Assembly (NCBI GenBank): GCA_050012175.1 | Contig: JBEKHR010000006.1 | Coordinates: forward strand, 62,001 to 126,000 | Reading direction: 5' to 3' | DNA length: 64,000 nt | DNA from: CAVROP01 sp050012175 | Lineage (GTDB): Bacteria; Acidobacteriota; Terriglobia; UBA7540 | In this document: positions 52,347 through 61,059 of the stretch, piece after piece | Layout: each line of letters starts with the position of its first letter | How positions within the stretch are numbered: position 1 is the first letter of the stretch | Translations under genes and position numbers: made by a program | Notes under the pieces: generated by a model | Databases searched by the model: none | Told to the model about the DNA's origin: nothing | What the model saw: the letters and a program-made list of their open reading frames with translations, nothing else

Positions 52347-53534
52347 ATGAGAGCTCTGGAGGACCGGATGAAAGAGAAATTGCCCATCAATGTCGATGTC
52401 CTTAAATGGGCAAGGACATCTTTGTCCTTATCCCCGGAAGATGTGGCACAGCGGCTTGGAGGTCGCTTCAATACCGAAACCGTTCTGGCTTGGGAGAACG
52501 GCCAGGGCTCCCCAACGTATCCGCAGCTTGAGAAACTAGCTCACGAGATCTATAAACGGCCCGTGGCAGTATTCTTCTTTCCGGCCGTTCCGGAGGAGGA
52601 ATCGCCCAAGACGGAATTCAGGACGTTGCCTGATACGATGCGAGCGGTATTGCCACCCCAGATTATTAAGCTATACCGCAAGGCCAAGCTTTTCCAACTC
52701 AACCTTGAAGAGCTATTTGAAGGTGAGGCGGCAGTAAAGAAATCTCTGCTGGATACATTCGCCCTGAGCGAACACTCCCAGATTGAACCGATCACCATGG
52801 CCCTCCGGCAGACGCTCGGTGTCTCAATTGAGGAGCAAGTAACGTGGCGTTCCACCGAAACCGCATTCAAGGATTGGCGAGAAGCCCTGGAAGGCCAGGG
52901 CGTATTCGTCTTCAAAGATGCGTTTCGGAACGATGAGCTCTCAGGTTTCTGCCTGTACGATAGGAAGTACCCCCTAATTTTCGTTAACAACAGCATGCCC
53001 GACTCTCGCCAAGTGTTTACGCTCTTTCACGAACTGGCACATCTCTTGTTCCACTCGGGCGGAATCGACTTCAGAAGCACAACGGTCGTTCGCGCCTTCG
53101 AGGGATACTACCGCAATGTCGAAACAACCTGTAATCACTTTGCCAGCGAGTTCCTGGTGCCTCGCGATGCGCTCGATACTTCCGGAACGGAAGTATCGGA
53201 GGCGCAGTTCGCCAGACTTGCCTCATATTTTTCGGTGAGCCGTGAGGTCATTCTTCGGAAGTACCTCGATCGCGGCTTAGTTACAGCAAGCTACTACGAA
53301 AAGTTGGCGGCAAAGTGGGCTAAGCAGGCCCAAGAGAATCGCGAAAAGCCGTCCGGTGGGGGAAATTATTACTACAACCAGAAAGCGTACCTGGGGGAGA
53401 GGTATATCAATCTTGTCTACGGCAAATACTACCAGAGCAAAATCGCGGCGGATTCAGTTGCCGAATATCTTAATGTCCCGGAACGGAGCCTTCCAGCATT
53501 TGAACACTTTGTTCTGGAGGGAGGAAAGCCCTGA
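52347..53534 (+). CDS. XRE-type HTH protein fused to ImmA/IrrE metallopeptidase
   Basis: A 395-residue protein. Residues 15-65 are a helix-turn-helix of the XRE class (VLKWARTSLSLSPEDVAQRL). The C-terminal half is an ImmA/IrrE (DUF955, COG2856) zinc peptidase with HELAH at 228-232 and the third ligand probably E268 (HFASEFLVP). AAGGGGG lies upstream of the ATG at 52347; a second ATG at 52368 has GGAGG before it, and either start is plausible. It overlaps the PIN gene by 4 bp. HTH-ImmA proteins act as antitoxins or as regulators that cleave a repressor; here the partner is a PIN-type protein, so an antitoxin role is the simplest reading. It lies between mod and res, which it is not required for in known type III systems. 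Confidence 0.92.
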   Translation: MRALEDRMKEKLPINVDVLKWARTSLSLSPEDVAQRLGGRFNTETVLAWENGQGSPTYPQLEKLAHEIYKRPVAVFFFPAVPEEESPKTEFRTLPDTMRAVLPPQIIKLYRKAKLFQLNLEELFEGEAAVKKSLLDTFALSEHSQIEPITMALRQTLGVSIEEQVTWRSTETAFKDWREALEGQGVFVFKDAFRNDELSGFCLYDRKYPLIFVNNSMPDSRQVFTLFHELAHLLFHSGGIDFRSTTVVRAFEGYYRNVETTCNHFASEFLVPRDALDTSGTEVSEAQFARLASYFSVSREVILRKYLDRGLVTASYYEKLAAKWAKQAQENREKPSGGGNYYYNQKAYLGERYINLVYGKYYQSKIAADSVAEYLNVPERSLPAFEHFVLEGGKP

Positions 53535-54004
53535 TCTACATTTTCGATACGAACTCCCTATCAAACGTCCTCAATCATTACTACCGCGATCGGTTCCCTT
53601 CCTTCTGGGAGAAGTTCGACGTTGCCCTCAAGGACAAACAAGTAATCTCTGTACGGGAGGCAAGGCTCGAGCTTGAGCGCAAATTCGACGAATCCGTTAT
53701 TCGCCTATTAGAGATAAGCAACCCAGATTTCTTTGAAGATCCCACCGTAGAAGAGCTGTCCTTTATTACAGATATATATTCCATCCCACACTTTCGGCAA
53801 AATCTCGACAAGAAGAAGCTTCTTCAGGGAGGCTATTTCGCCGACCCTTTCATCATCGCGAAGGCTAGGATCAAAGACGCCATTGTGGTCACCGAAGAAG
53901 ATCAGCCTCCCCATGGCGCCCGGATTCCGAACATATGTGAACATTTTGGGATCGTTTGCGTCAAGCTGGAGGGATTTCTGGTAATTGAGGACTGGAGGTT
54001 CTAA
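53531..54004 (+). CDS. DUF4411-like PIN-domain protein, probable toxin (CTG start)
   Basis: Translation from a CTG at 53531, in the CTGA overlap with the previous stop, gives 157 residues starting (M)IYIFDTNSLSNVL, exactly how this family begins. No ATG, GTG or TTG exists in a suitable place in this frame before residue 10, and a TGA lies in frame at 53501. GGAGG(A) sits about 8 nt upstream. PIN active-site acids are D6 (FDTNS), E44/E48 (EARLELE), D105 (YFADPFIIA) and E122/D124 (VTEED). PIN proteins are RNases that cleave tRNA or mRNA; the partner's HTH-ImmA antitoxin would keep it inactive. It is missed by start-codon-based gene finding. The res gene starts 6 bp after its stop. Confidence 0.85.
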   Translation: MIYIFDTNSLSNVLNHYYRDRFPSFWEKFDVALKDKQVISVREARLELERKFDESVIRLLEISNPDFFEDPTVEELSFITDIYSIPHFRQNLDKKKLLQGGYFADPFIIAKARIKDAIVVTEEDQPPHGARIPNICEHFGIVCVKLEGFLVIEDWRF

Positions 54005-54010
54005 TCCGTC

Positions 54011-56698
54011 ATGGCGCTGCATCCCAACTTTCCTGAATCGCCCTATGCCATTCTCGACCCGGCAGTACGCTGGTTTCCGGCGGATGAAGCCCTGCGCGAG
54101 AGCAGCATGGACAAGCTCATGCCGCCGCTCGTGCCGGAACTGCGCCGCAAGGTGAAGGAGTGGCGGGACAGCGGCTATGCGGGGGCGACGGGTACCAGCC
54201 GCAGCCTGCTCAACTGGTGGTTCAACACGCCGCACCTACTCCCCCAAACCGACGGCACAATGGCCGAGTTCCAGTATTATTTCGCCCAGCGCGAGGCGCT
54301 GGAGACCATCATCTATCTGTACGACGTGGTGGGCGTGCAGGACAAGTACGACCTGATGCGCTTCGACAGCAGCGGAGCGGTCTCCAGCGGCATGTTTGAC
54401 GAGACTTGGCGGCGCTTTGTGGTGAAGATGGCGACCGGCACCGGCAAGACCAAGGTGCTGGGCCTGGTTCTGGCCTGGAGCTTTTACCACAAACTCTATG
54501 AGCCGGAGTCCGGGCTGGCGCGCAACTTTTTGGTGATCGCCCCCAACATCATCGTGCTGGACCGCATCCGCAAGGATTTCGAGGGCCTGCGCATCTTTTT
54601 TGATGACCCTGTCTTGCCTGACAATGGCGTGGGCGGGCACGATTGGCGCGACGATTTCCAACTGACTCTCCACGTACAGGATGAGGTGCGAATCACCCGC
54701 CCTACCGGCAACATCTTTTTGACCAACATCCACCGCGTCTATTCCGGGGACAACGTTCCCGCCTCGCCCGATGATGAAGACATGCGGGATTATTTCCTGG
54801 GCAAGCGGCCCACGGGTGCAACAACCGACTCCAAAGTGGACTTGGGCATGATCGTGCGCGACGTTGATGAGTTGGTGGTGTTGAACGACGAGGCGCACCA
54901 TATTCACGACCCGAGCATGGCTTGGTTCAAATCCATCGAGGACATCCACAACCGCCTGAAGCAGAAGGGGGGCGCCCTCGCCCTGCAAGTGGACGTTACT
55001 GCCACCCCCAAGCACAACAACGGCGCGATTTTCGTGCAAACTGTCGCCGATTACCCGCTGGTGGAAGCCATCAAGCAAAATGTTGTCAAGCATCCCGTTC
55101 TGCCCGATGCCGCCAGCCGCGCCAAGTTGGTGGAACAGAAGAGCGCCAAGTACACCGAGAAATACGCCGACTACATTCACCTGGGCGTGATCGAGTGGCG
55201 CAAGGCGTACGCCGAACACGAAAAACTGGACAAGAAGGCAATTCTATTCGTGATGACCGACGACACACGCAATTGCGACGACGTGGCCGAATACCTCGAA
55301 GGCCGCTATCCCGACCTGAAAGACGCGGTGCTGGTGATTCACACCAAGAAAAACGGGGAGATTTCCGAATCGACGTCAGGCAAGGACAAAGAGGAATTGG
55401 ATGAGCTGCGCAGGCAGGCCAATGAGATTGATGGCCTGGACAGCCGTTTCAGGGCCATCATCTCGGTGATGGTGCTGAAAGAGGGCTGGGACGTGCGCAA
55501 CGTTACCACCATCGTGGGCCTGCGCGCGTATTCCGCCCCGAGCAACATCCTGCCCGAACAAACCTTGGGACGCGGCTTGCGCAAAATGTACCCCAGCGCC
55601 GTGGAAGAATACGTCAGCGTGGTCGGCACAAACGCCTTTATGGATTTCGTGGAATCCATAAAGGCGGAAGGCGTGGTGCTGGAGCGCAAACCGATGGGAG
55701 AAGGCACTGCTCCCAAAACGCCGTTGGTAGTTGAGGTTGACAAGGAGAATGAGAAAAAGGACATCGACGCCCTGGACATCGAAATCCCCGTGCTGACGCC
55801 CCGCGTCTACCGTGAATATAAGAACCTGAGCACGCTGGATGTGGGCGCGCTGGGGCACCAGCGTGTGCTGTACCAGCGGTTCAGCGAAGAGGAACAGCGG
55901 GAGATCGTTTTCAAGGACATCACCACCGGCGAGGTGACGCATACCACCATTCTCGATACGGCTGGCATTGCCGATTACACCAGCGTGATCGGCTACTTCG
56001 CGCAGACCATCATGAAGGATTTGCGGCTGGTCAGCGGTTACGATGTGCTATATGGCAAGGTCAAAGCCTTTGTGCAAAACGAGTTGTTTGACCGCTCGGT
56101 GGAACTGGAAAGCCCCAACACCCTGCGCAACCTGTCAGAACCGGCCGCCACAAGAACTCTCATCGAGACTTTTAAGAAGGCAATCAACGCTCTGACCGTG
56201 CAGGACAAAGGCGATGCAGAAATCCGGGACACCATTAAGCTGCGCCAGACGCGACCCTTTGTAGCAAAGGACCAGAGCTATCTCATCCCGACAAAGAGCG
56301 TGTTCAATCGCATCATCGGCGACAGCGATTTTGAACTGCTGTTCGCCCGCTTTCTGGACGATTGCGACGATGTGGTTTCCTACGCCAAGAATTATCTGGC
56401 GGTACACTTCAAACTGGATTATGTGAATGCTGACGGCGACATCTCCAACTACTACCCGGATTTTTTGGTCAAGCTCTCCGCCAAGCGGATTTTCATTGTG
56501 GAAACCAAAGGCCAGGAGGACGTGGACGTGTCGCTCAAGATGCAACGCCTGCGGCAATGGTGCGAAGACGTCAATCGAGTGCAGGGACAGGTGAAATACG
56601 ATTTCGTGTATGTGGATGAGGAAGGCTTTGAGAAATACAAGCCTGCTTCATTCAGGCAATTGGTTGATGGGTTCAGAGAATACAAGGAGAAGACATAA
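54011..56698 (+). CDS. res: Type III restriction-modification system, Res subunit
   Basis: An 895-residue SF2 helicase-nuclease. Residues 141-147 carry Walker A (ATGTGKT) and DEAH is at 293-296 (VLNDEAHHIHD); later SF2 motifs include VDVTATPKHNNG, ISVMVLKEGWDVRNV and QTLGRGLRKMYP. The C-terminal PD-(D/E)xK endonuclease is visible as YYPDFLVKLSAKRIFIVETK with D817, E831 and K833. With Mod it translocates along or slides on DNA and cuts at a fixed distance from the site when two sites meet head to head. Intact from start to end. It is 6 bp after the PIN gene, and so is likely transcribed with the toxin-antitoxin-like pair rather than directly from mod. Confidence 0.95.
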   Translation: MALHPNFPESPYAILDPAVRWFPADEALRESSMDKLMPPLVPELRRKVKEWRDSGYAGATGTSRSLLNWWFNTPHLLPQTDGTMAEFQYYFAQREALETIIYLYDVVGVQDKYDLMRFDSSGAVSSGMFDETWRRFVVKMATGTGKTKVLGLVLAWSFYHKLYEPESGLARNFLVIAPNIIVLDRIRKDFEGLRIFFDDPVLPDNGVGGHDWRDDFQLTLHVQDEVRITRPTGNIFLTNIHRVYSGDNVPASPDDEDMRDYFLGKRPTGATTDSKVDLGMIVRDVDELVVLNDEAHHIHDPSMAWFKSIEDIHNRLKQKGGALALQVDVTATPKHNNGAIFVQTVADYPLVEAIKQNVVKHPVLPDAASRAKLVEQKSAKYTEKYADYIHLGVIEWRKAYAEHEKLDKKAILFVMTDDTRNCDDVAEYLEGRYPDLKDAVLVIHTKKNGEISESTSGKDKEELDELRRQANEIDGLDSRFRAIISVMVLKEGWDVRNVTTIVGLRAYSAPSNILPEQTLGRGLRKMYPSAVEEYVSVVGTNAFMDFVESIKAEGVVLERKPMGEGTAPKTPLVVEVDKENEKKDIDALDIEIPVLTPRVYREYKNLSTLDVGALGHQRVLYQRFSEEEQREIVFKDITTGEVTHTTILDTAGIADYTSVIGYFAQTIMKDLRLVSGYDVLYGKVKAFVQNELFDRSVELESPNTLRNLSEPAATRTLIETFKKAINALTVQDKGDAEIRDTIKLRQTRPFVAKDQSYLIPTKSVFNRIIGDSDFELLFARFLDDCDDVVSYAKNYLAVHFKLDYVNADGDISNYYPDFLVKLSAKRIFIVETKGQEDVDVSLKMQRLRQWCEDVNRVQGQVKYDFVYVDEEGFEKYKPASFRQLVDGFREYKEKT

Positions 56699-56858
56699 AC
56701 ATCACCGACCAGGGGGCATCGCGTCCTGCGGCATCCTGGTGCGGGGCAGTCTGGGCAACAAGCTGTCACCGCAGTTGGCATGAGATTCTACAGGTGAGAC
56801 GCAATGCGTCTGAGTAGCCAGTCCGGGACTGAACGCGTGAACGCCTCTTCGGCTTCAT
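56699..56858. other. Right junction of the defence island
   Basis: Between the res stop and the last recognisable codon of the receptor at about 56859. No repeat or attachment site recognised. Confidence 0.45.
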
Positions 56859-57500
56859 GGCGAAGCCGACGGGTCCGCTGTTGGTTTCCGTTGTTTGACT
56901 GTTCCATTGACCTTGGCTCAAGCCGTTGGCCATCCCCATGCCAGGCATGATCTTGATGAGTTCCGCAGCATCGCGGCCCTGGATCGCCATTTCGCTCACC
57001 ATGTCCTGGTTCGGGGACGTGCTGTTTTCGCCAGTGTCCACCGGCGCCACGGCAGCGGCAGCGCTCACGACTTCGACCGTCGTCGTCGCCCCGGCCACCT
57101 TCAGGGCGATGTTCGGCAGCGTTCTGCTCTCGTAGGCGTCCAACACGATGTTCCTTTGCTCCCAGGTGGTGAACCCCTTGGCCGAAGTCATCACTCTGTA
57201 TGAGCCCACCTGAAGTAGCGGGAAGCTGAAGAAACCAACGCTGTTCGAAACGATGTTCTGAGTCGCGTTGGTGGCCTCATTCTTTAATGCCACGTTGGCG
57301 CCGGGAATAACCGCGCCCGTCGTGTCAACAACGGTGCCGCTCAATGAAGCGGTCGCTACCTGACCGAACGCGGGTATTTGAGAAAGTACCAGGACTGCAA
57401 TAAATAGCACTGCAAAAGCTGCCCCGCATCCAATTTGGCGCATTCCCAGAGCCCGCCGAGGCTGGGGACAGCCGGATTGGTGCAGATGATGCTTTTTCAT
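56766..57500 (-). pseudogene. TonB-dependent receptor, N-terminal part only
   Basis: From the ATG at 57500, a signal peptide (FAVLFIAVLVLSQIPAFG) is followed by the carboxypeptidase-regulatory domain (ASLSGTVVDTTGAVIPGANV, SVGFFSFPLLQVGSYRV) and the start of the plug (MAIQGRDAAELIKIMPGMGM, WNSQTTETNSGPVGFA). The match ends at about residue 214 (56859). The remaining 30 codons (MKPKRRSRVQSRTGY..) are unrelated, and the whole beta-barrel is missing, whereas the intact relative at 12645 has 1101 residues. The break is next to the res gene, as if the defence island replaced the rest. It is divergent from the malectin regulator at 57792. Confidence 0.88.
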
Positions 57501-57791
57501 GGATTTTTTCTCACTTCGTCTCTGATAGGAGCCAAGACCGACTGGACTTACACACGCAGCCTTTCGCCGCGCGTACACCAGACAGGTGCGCGGTAACAGA
57601 AGGTTAAGCTTGTTAATTCTCCTCGACTTTTAGTTACTCCGATAACTGGCTTGTTTTCAATACGGCACGGCTGGGGTTTCACCTGTAATGGGTAACGCGG
57701 TGTCAAGCCATCAAAAATGTTACGCTTCACTTTACAATCAATGGCGCTTGGTGATATCTTTATCCCAGCTTTTTGCCTCTGGTCTACGGAT

Positions 57792-59402
57792 ATGGCGATG
57801 GTGGTTCACAACCACGACGAGAGGGGCGAGCTCGAGAATGTTCTCAGTTCGGGCATCTTCGCCAAAGCCCCTGGGCAGGCCAAGCTGCTCAAATACATTT
57901 GCGACGAGTACTTCCTGGGTAGGGCCGACCGGATCAAGGAATACAATCTCGCCACGGAAGCCCTGGGAAGAGCAGCGGATTTCGACCAGAACCGAGACGC
58001 CATCGTGCGGGTTGAAGTCCACCGGCTTCGGAGGAAGCTGAAGGAGTATTACGAAGGCGAAGGAGCAGGGCACGCCCTCCGCATTGTGATTGACCCTGGG
58101 CACTATGCGCCGCGATTTGTTCCTCGAGACGAAATGCCTTCGGCCGAGCTTGAGGCTGATTCGGGAACTTCCGAAGTCCGCGAAAGCCAGAACTTCGAAT
58201 TGCCGCAGCAGATGGGCCAGGGAGTTACAGCCGATACCAAGCCGTCGGGTCTTCATGCCTTGCCTATTGCCGTGGGAGGGCTTGTTCTTACCGTTGTCAT
58301 GGCGGGAATTCTTCTTGAATGGCGGAAGCACGCGGGGGCCTTGGTAAAGGCATCGCCGGCGGCCAGTCCCTCCTCGTTAGCGGGCTCCCCGGTGGTGGCA
58401 GGAGCGTTGGACTCCGTGCGCATCCTGTGCGGTTATCCCAAGGACAAGTATATCGACCGCGCGGGAAATTCCTGGCTGGGTGACCGGTATTATTCCGGGG
58501 GCGCGACGTCCAGCCAGCCGCCGCAATTTGTGGCGCGCGCGCCGGATATGACGCTGTACCAGACCTTCCGCTCGGGGAATTTCTCCTACCATATTCCGCT
58601 CAAGCCCGGCAACTACGAGCTGCATCTGTACTTTGTGGAGACGCACTATGGGCCCGGAAGCCTCTCCGGCGGCGGGGAAGCCAGCCGCCTGTTCGACGTT
58701 CTGCTGAACGGGAAGCCCCTACTCAGGATCTTCGACATCATCAAAGACGCCGGGGGGAATAACATCGGGGATGAGCGAGTTTTCAAAGACGCGACCCCGG
58801 CTGCGGACGGCTATCTGCATTTGAGCTTTCAGGCGCTGATCGACTCGCCGATTCTGAATGCGATCGAAATCGAGCCGGCGCCAGCGGGGAAAATCAATCC
58901 CATTCGCATCGCGGCTCAGAATAATTCCTACACCGACCACGCGGGCGACATCTGGAGTCCCGACCGCTATTACAGCGGTGGGCAACTGGCCGTGCATATT
59001 ACTGCCAAGCCGGTCAGCCAAACCTCGGATCCCAGCCTTTACTCCGCTGAGCGATTCGGCCATTTCAGTTACGCGATTCCGGTCGCCCCGGGCAAATACA
59101 GAGTCACGCTACGATTTGCGGAGACTTATTGGGGTGTCGAGAGCCGGATTCCCAGTTTGCCTGACCAGAATGGTTCGCTCGAGGGTGGAGCCGGGAGTCG
59201 GGTCTTCGATGTCTACTGCAACGGGGTGGCCCTGCTTCGCAACTTCGACATCTTCAACGCGGCGGGTGGGCCCTTCATCGCAGTGGAGAAGACGTTTGAT
59301 AACCTCGAGCCCAATGCTGAAGGCAAGCTTATGCTGGCTTTCGTTCCTGTGAAGGATTATGCGAGCGTGACTGCTTTGGAAGTCGTCAATGAACCCCATT
59401 GA
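57792..59402 (+). CDS. Transmembrane DNA-binding regulator with two malectin domains
   Basis: From the ATG at 57792 the protein has 536 residues. Residues about 14-110 resemble the N-terminal domain of the two regulators at 4195 and 10318: KLLKYICDEYFLG, RIKEYNLATEALGR, DAIVRVEVHRLRRKLKEYY, DPGHYAPRF. A membrane segment lies at 157-176 (LPIAVGGLVLTVVMAGILLE). The outer part has two malectin-type carbohydrate-binding domains: 209-365 (VRILCGYPKDKYID, NYELHLYFVETHYG, FDVLLNGKPLLRIFDI) and 370-535 (SYTDHAGDIWSPDRYYSGG, RVTLRFAETYWG, FDVYCNGVALLRNFDI). Malectin domains bind di- or oligosaccharides, so a membrane-bound glycan-responsive transcription factor is the best model, with the divergent receptor as its likely target. 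Confidence 0.85.
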   Translation: MAMVVHNHDERGELENVLSSGIFAKAPGQAKLLKYICDEYFLGRADRIKEYNLATEALGRAADFDQNRDAIVRVEVHRLRRKLKEYYEGEGAGHALRIVIDPGHYAPRFVPRDEMPSAELEADSGTSEVRESQNFELPQQMGQGVTADTKPSGLHALPIAVGGLVLTVVMAGILLEWRKHAGALVKASPAASPSSLAGSPVVAGALDSVRILCGYPKDKYIDRAGNSWLGDRYYSGGATSSQPPQFVARAPDMTLYQTFRSGNFSYHIPLKPGNYELHLYFVETHYGPGSLSGGGEASRLFDVLLNGKPLLRIFDIIKDAGGNNIGDERVFKDATPAADGYLHLSFQALIDSPILNAIEIEPAPAGKINPIRIAAQNNSYTDHAGDIWSPDRYYSGGQLAVHITAKPVSQTSDPSLYSAERFGHFSYAIPVAPGKYRVTLRFAETYWGVESRIPSLPDQNGSLEGGAGSRVFDVYCNGVALLRNFDIFNAAGGPFIAVEKTFDNLEPNAEGKLMLAFVPVKDYASVTALEVVNEPH

Positions 59403-59425
59403 AGCCCGTCAAAGCAAATGTTCCC

Positions 59426-59638
59426 CTAGCATCCCACCCGCGCTTTGAACTCGCGCGCCCGGTCGCGCGCGACGGTCAAGTCCGTGTCTTTGCCATCCTT
59501 CAGGCGAACATTCAAGCTTCCTCCGGGGAGCGACGCGACTTCCTTGATCCAGGCCACGTTCAGCACCGTGCTGCGGTGGATGCGGATGAATTTCCTCGGA
59601 TCCAGTTTCCTTTCTAATTCCGTGATCCGTTGTTCACC
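59426..59638 (-). pseudogene. LytTR response regulator, C-terminal fragment
   Basis: About 70 codons on the minus strand read GEQRITELERKLDPRKFIRI then HRSTVLNVAWIKEV, GSLNVRLKDGKDTDLTVARD and RAREFKARVGC and stop. This is the C-terminal part of a LytTR DNA-binding domain (FIRIHRSTxVN, LKDG, SRDRAREFK). The receiver domain and the start of LytTR are gone. Beyond 59638 an in-frame stop occurs, followed by the MITE-like repeat at 59644. Not functional as it stands. Confidence 0.8.
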
Positions 59639-59981
59639 CCAGGCTCAGAAGCTGTGAAATAATCTCCGGATGAGCAAAAGCATTTCATCCCGCGAGGCGG
59701 GACAAAGTCGTAGAAGGCGCAAAGAAAACAAGGCAGTTGTTCTTTGCGAGTCTTTGCGCCTTGCTCCCGCTTTGCGGGATGAGGTTGTTTATTTTTTCAC
59801 AGCTTCTCAGCGAGCAGGTTGTGATGTTTATTGATTCTTTGTAAGGGAATCGTACTTCGCCACGGACTCCGGGAACAAAGAAGTGAAGAATGTAGGTCTA
59901 CAGAGCTGGTTGCTCGGAGAAAGCGAGTGGCCAATTCCCCTCGCGGTACCCCGAATCATTCAGGGCGCCGGATGCAAATCG
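59639..59981. other. Intergenic region with a MITE-like element
   Basis: Mostly the inverted-repeat element at 59644-59810; the remainder to 59981 has no recognised feature. Confidence 0.5.
59644..59810. mobile_element. MITE-like element with terminal inverted repeats (167 bp)
   Basis: The left end CTCAGAAGCTGTGAAA (59644-59659) and the right end TTTCACAGCTTCTCAG (59795-59810) are inverted repeats, 15 of 16 matching. Inside are internal inverted stretches such as CATCCCGCG..GGCGGGA and CTCCCGCTTTGCGGGATGAG. No ORF. It lies next to, and probably helped break, the LytTR gene. Target-site duplications could not be confirmed by eye. Confidence 0.6.
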
Positions 59982-60302
59982 TCACACGAGGAAGCGGGAG
60001 CGGATACTTTCCTGCACGGTGGGGCTGCGACGCATAAGCCATTCCCCAACCTCAGCAGAGGCCTCAAGAAGCATGTTGAAAATAGCCCCTGCAAACCTGA
60101 GGCAGGCGGCGAGAACCTTCACACCCAGCCAGACCACCAAATGCTGCACCGACCTTGCGGGGTCTCGAAGTTCGAAACTGAGGCGGTAGTGTGGCCTGTC
60201 CGTACGATACCTCATCAGGACCATCCCCGCATAAATGGCTCCGGCTGCAACGGCCACCAACTTCAACAAGTGGCCAAACACGAGGCTCAAATACGTAACC
60301 AT
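59982..60302 (-). CDS. Small hypothetical membrane protein
   Basis: A 106-residue ORF starting MVTYLSLVFGHLLKLVAVAA GAIYAGMVLMRYR, one clear N-terminal membrane segment, with a second hydrophobic stretch (VVWLGVKVLAACLRFAGAIF) later. The ATG has AAGGA 11 nt upstream. No family recognised. The composition is like a real membrane protein, but a chance ORF cannot be excluded. Confidence 0.45.
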   Translation of the reverse strand: MVTYLSLVFGHLLKLVAVAAGAIYAGMVLMRYRTDRPHYRLSFELRDPARSVQHLVVWLGVKVLAACLRFAGAIFNMLLEASAEVGEWLMRRSPTVQESIRSRFLV

Positions 60303-60426
60303 TTTCTCGTTTATCCTTCCCTTTCTTCAAGACCACTTCTACTAACTTAGATTCGAGTTGGCCGAAAAGGATTCATCGTCTTATCGAACAATAGTTGGTT
60401 GTTTTTCATATGGTTAGACCACCAGA

Positions 60427-60642
60427 GTGTCGGCTGCCGCGTTGGAAAAGACAGTTGAGAGGGCGTTCGAGAATCTGCGCTCACGGGAAGAAAGCCGTAA
60501 GACACGGCAGGAACTGCGGCGTGTCGCCTCCGATCCTGGGACCTTAAACAAAATCGGCGTGGCGCTGTCCCGGCAGCTTGACGATGGGGCTATTGCAGGG
60601 TATATTTGTCCCTATCCCAAACAAGACGGGAATCTCAGCTAA
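60427..60642 (+). CDS. Small hypothetical protein
   Basis: A 71-residue ORF with GTG start, charged and helical (VERAFENLRSREESRKTRQE LRRVA), no known motif. It ends 15 bp before the next gene and may be co-transcribed with it. No clear ribosome-binding site upstream, so the start is uncertain. Confidence 0.4.
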   Translation: MSAAALEKTVERAFENLRSREESRKTRQELRRVASDPGTLNKIGVALSRQLDDGAIAGYICPYPKQDGNLS

Positions 60643-60657
60643 ACAAGGAGGAAGACT

Positions 60658-61059
60658 ATGCTCGGAGAACTGATTTCTGAGTCGCACGGGAAGCGGACGG
60701 CAAGGCGAGTGCTTTCGGCGAGCCCTGGATTCAAGGTTGAAGTGTCATTCGAGGCCGACGGAAAGCTCCTGGGGATGGGGGCCCACACTATAGCAACCTA
60801 TTGGTCGGAGGGGAGGCCGGACGGAAGCCTGTACGGAGAGGGACAAGCGGTCGTCATCACGCAGGATGGCGAGACCGCCACCTGGAAGGGCCAGGGTGTG
60901 GGGAAGTTCCTGGACGGCGGCGCCGTCAGTTATCGGGGCGCGGTTTACTACAGCACCGCATCTCCGAAGTTGGCGCGCCTGAACACCGTCGCCACTGTGT
61001 TCGAGTTTGAAGTCGATGCCAACGGAAATACTAGGGAGAAGTCGTGGGAGTGGAAGTAG
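60658..61059 (+). CDS. Conserved-looking hypothetical beta-rich protein
   Basis: A 133-residue ORF whose ATG follows AAGGAGG at a good distance. Sequence is rich in alternating strands and glycine turns (FKVEVSFEADGKLLGMGAHT, YGEGQAVVITQDGETATWKG, YYSTASPKLARLNTVATVFE FEVDANG), suggesting a small beta-barrel of lipocalin-like type. No cysteine or signal peptide; cytoplasmic. No family was recognised with confidence, so no function is proposed. Confidence 0.7.
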   Translation: MLGELISESHGKRTARRVLSASPGFKVEVSFEADGKLLGMGAHTIATYWSEGRPDGSLYGEGQAVVITQDGETATWKGQGVGKFLDGGAVSYRGAVYYSTASPKLARLNTVATVFEFEVDANGNTREKSWEWK

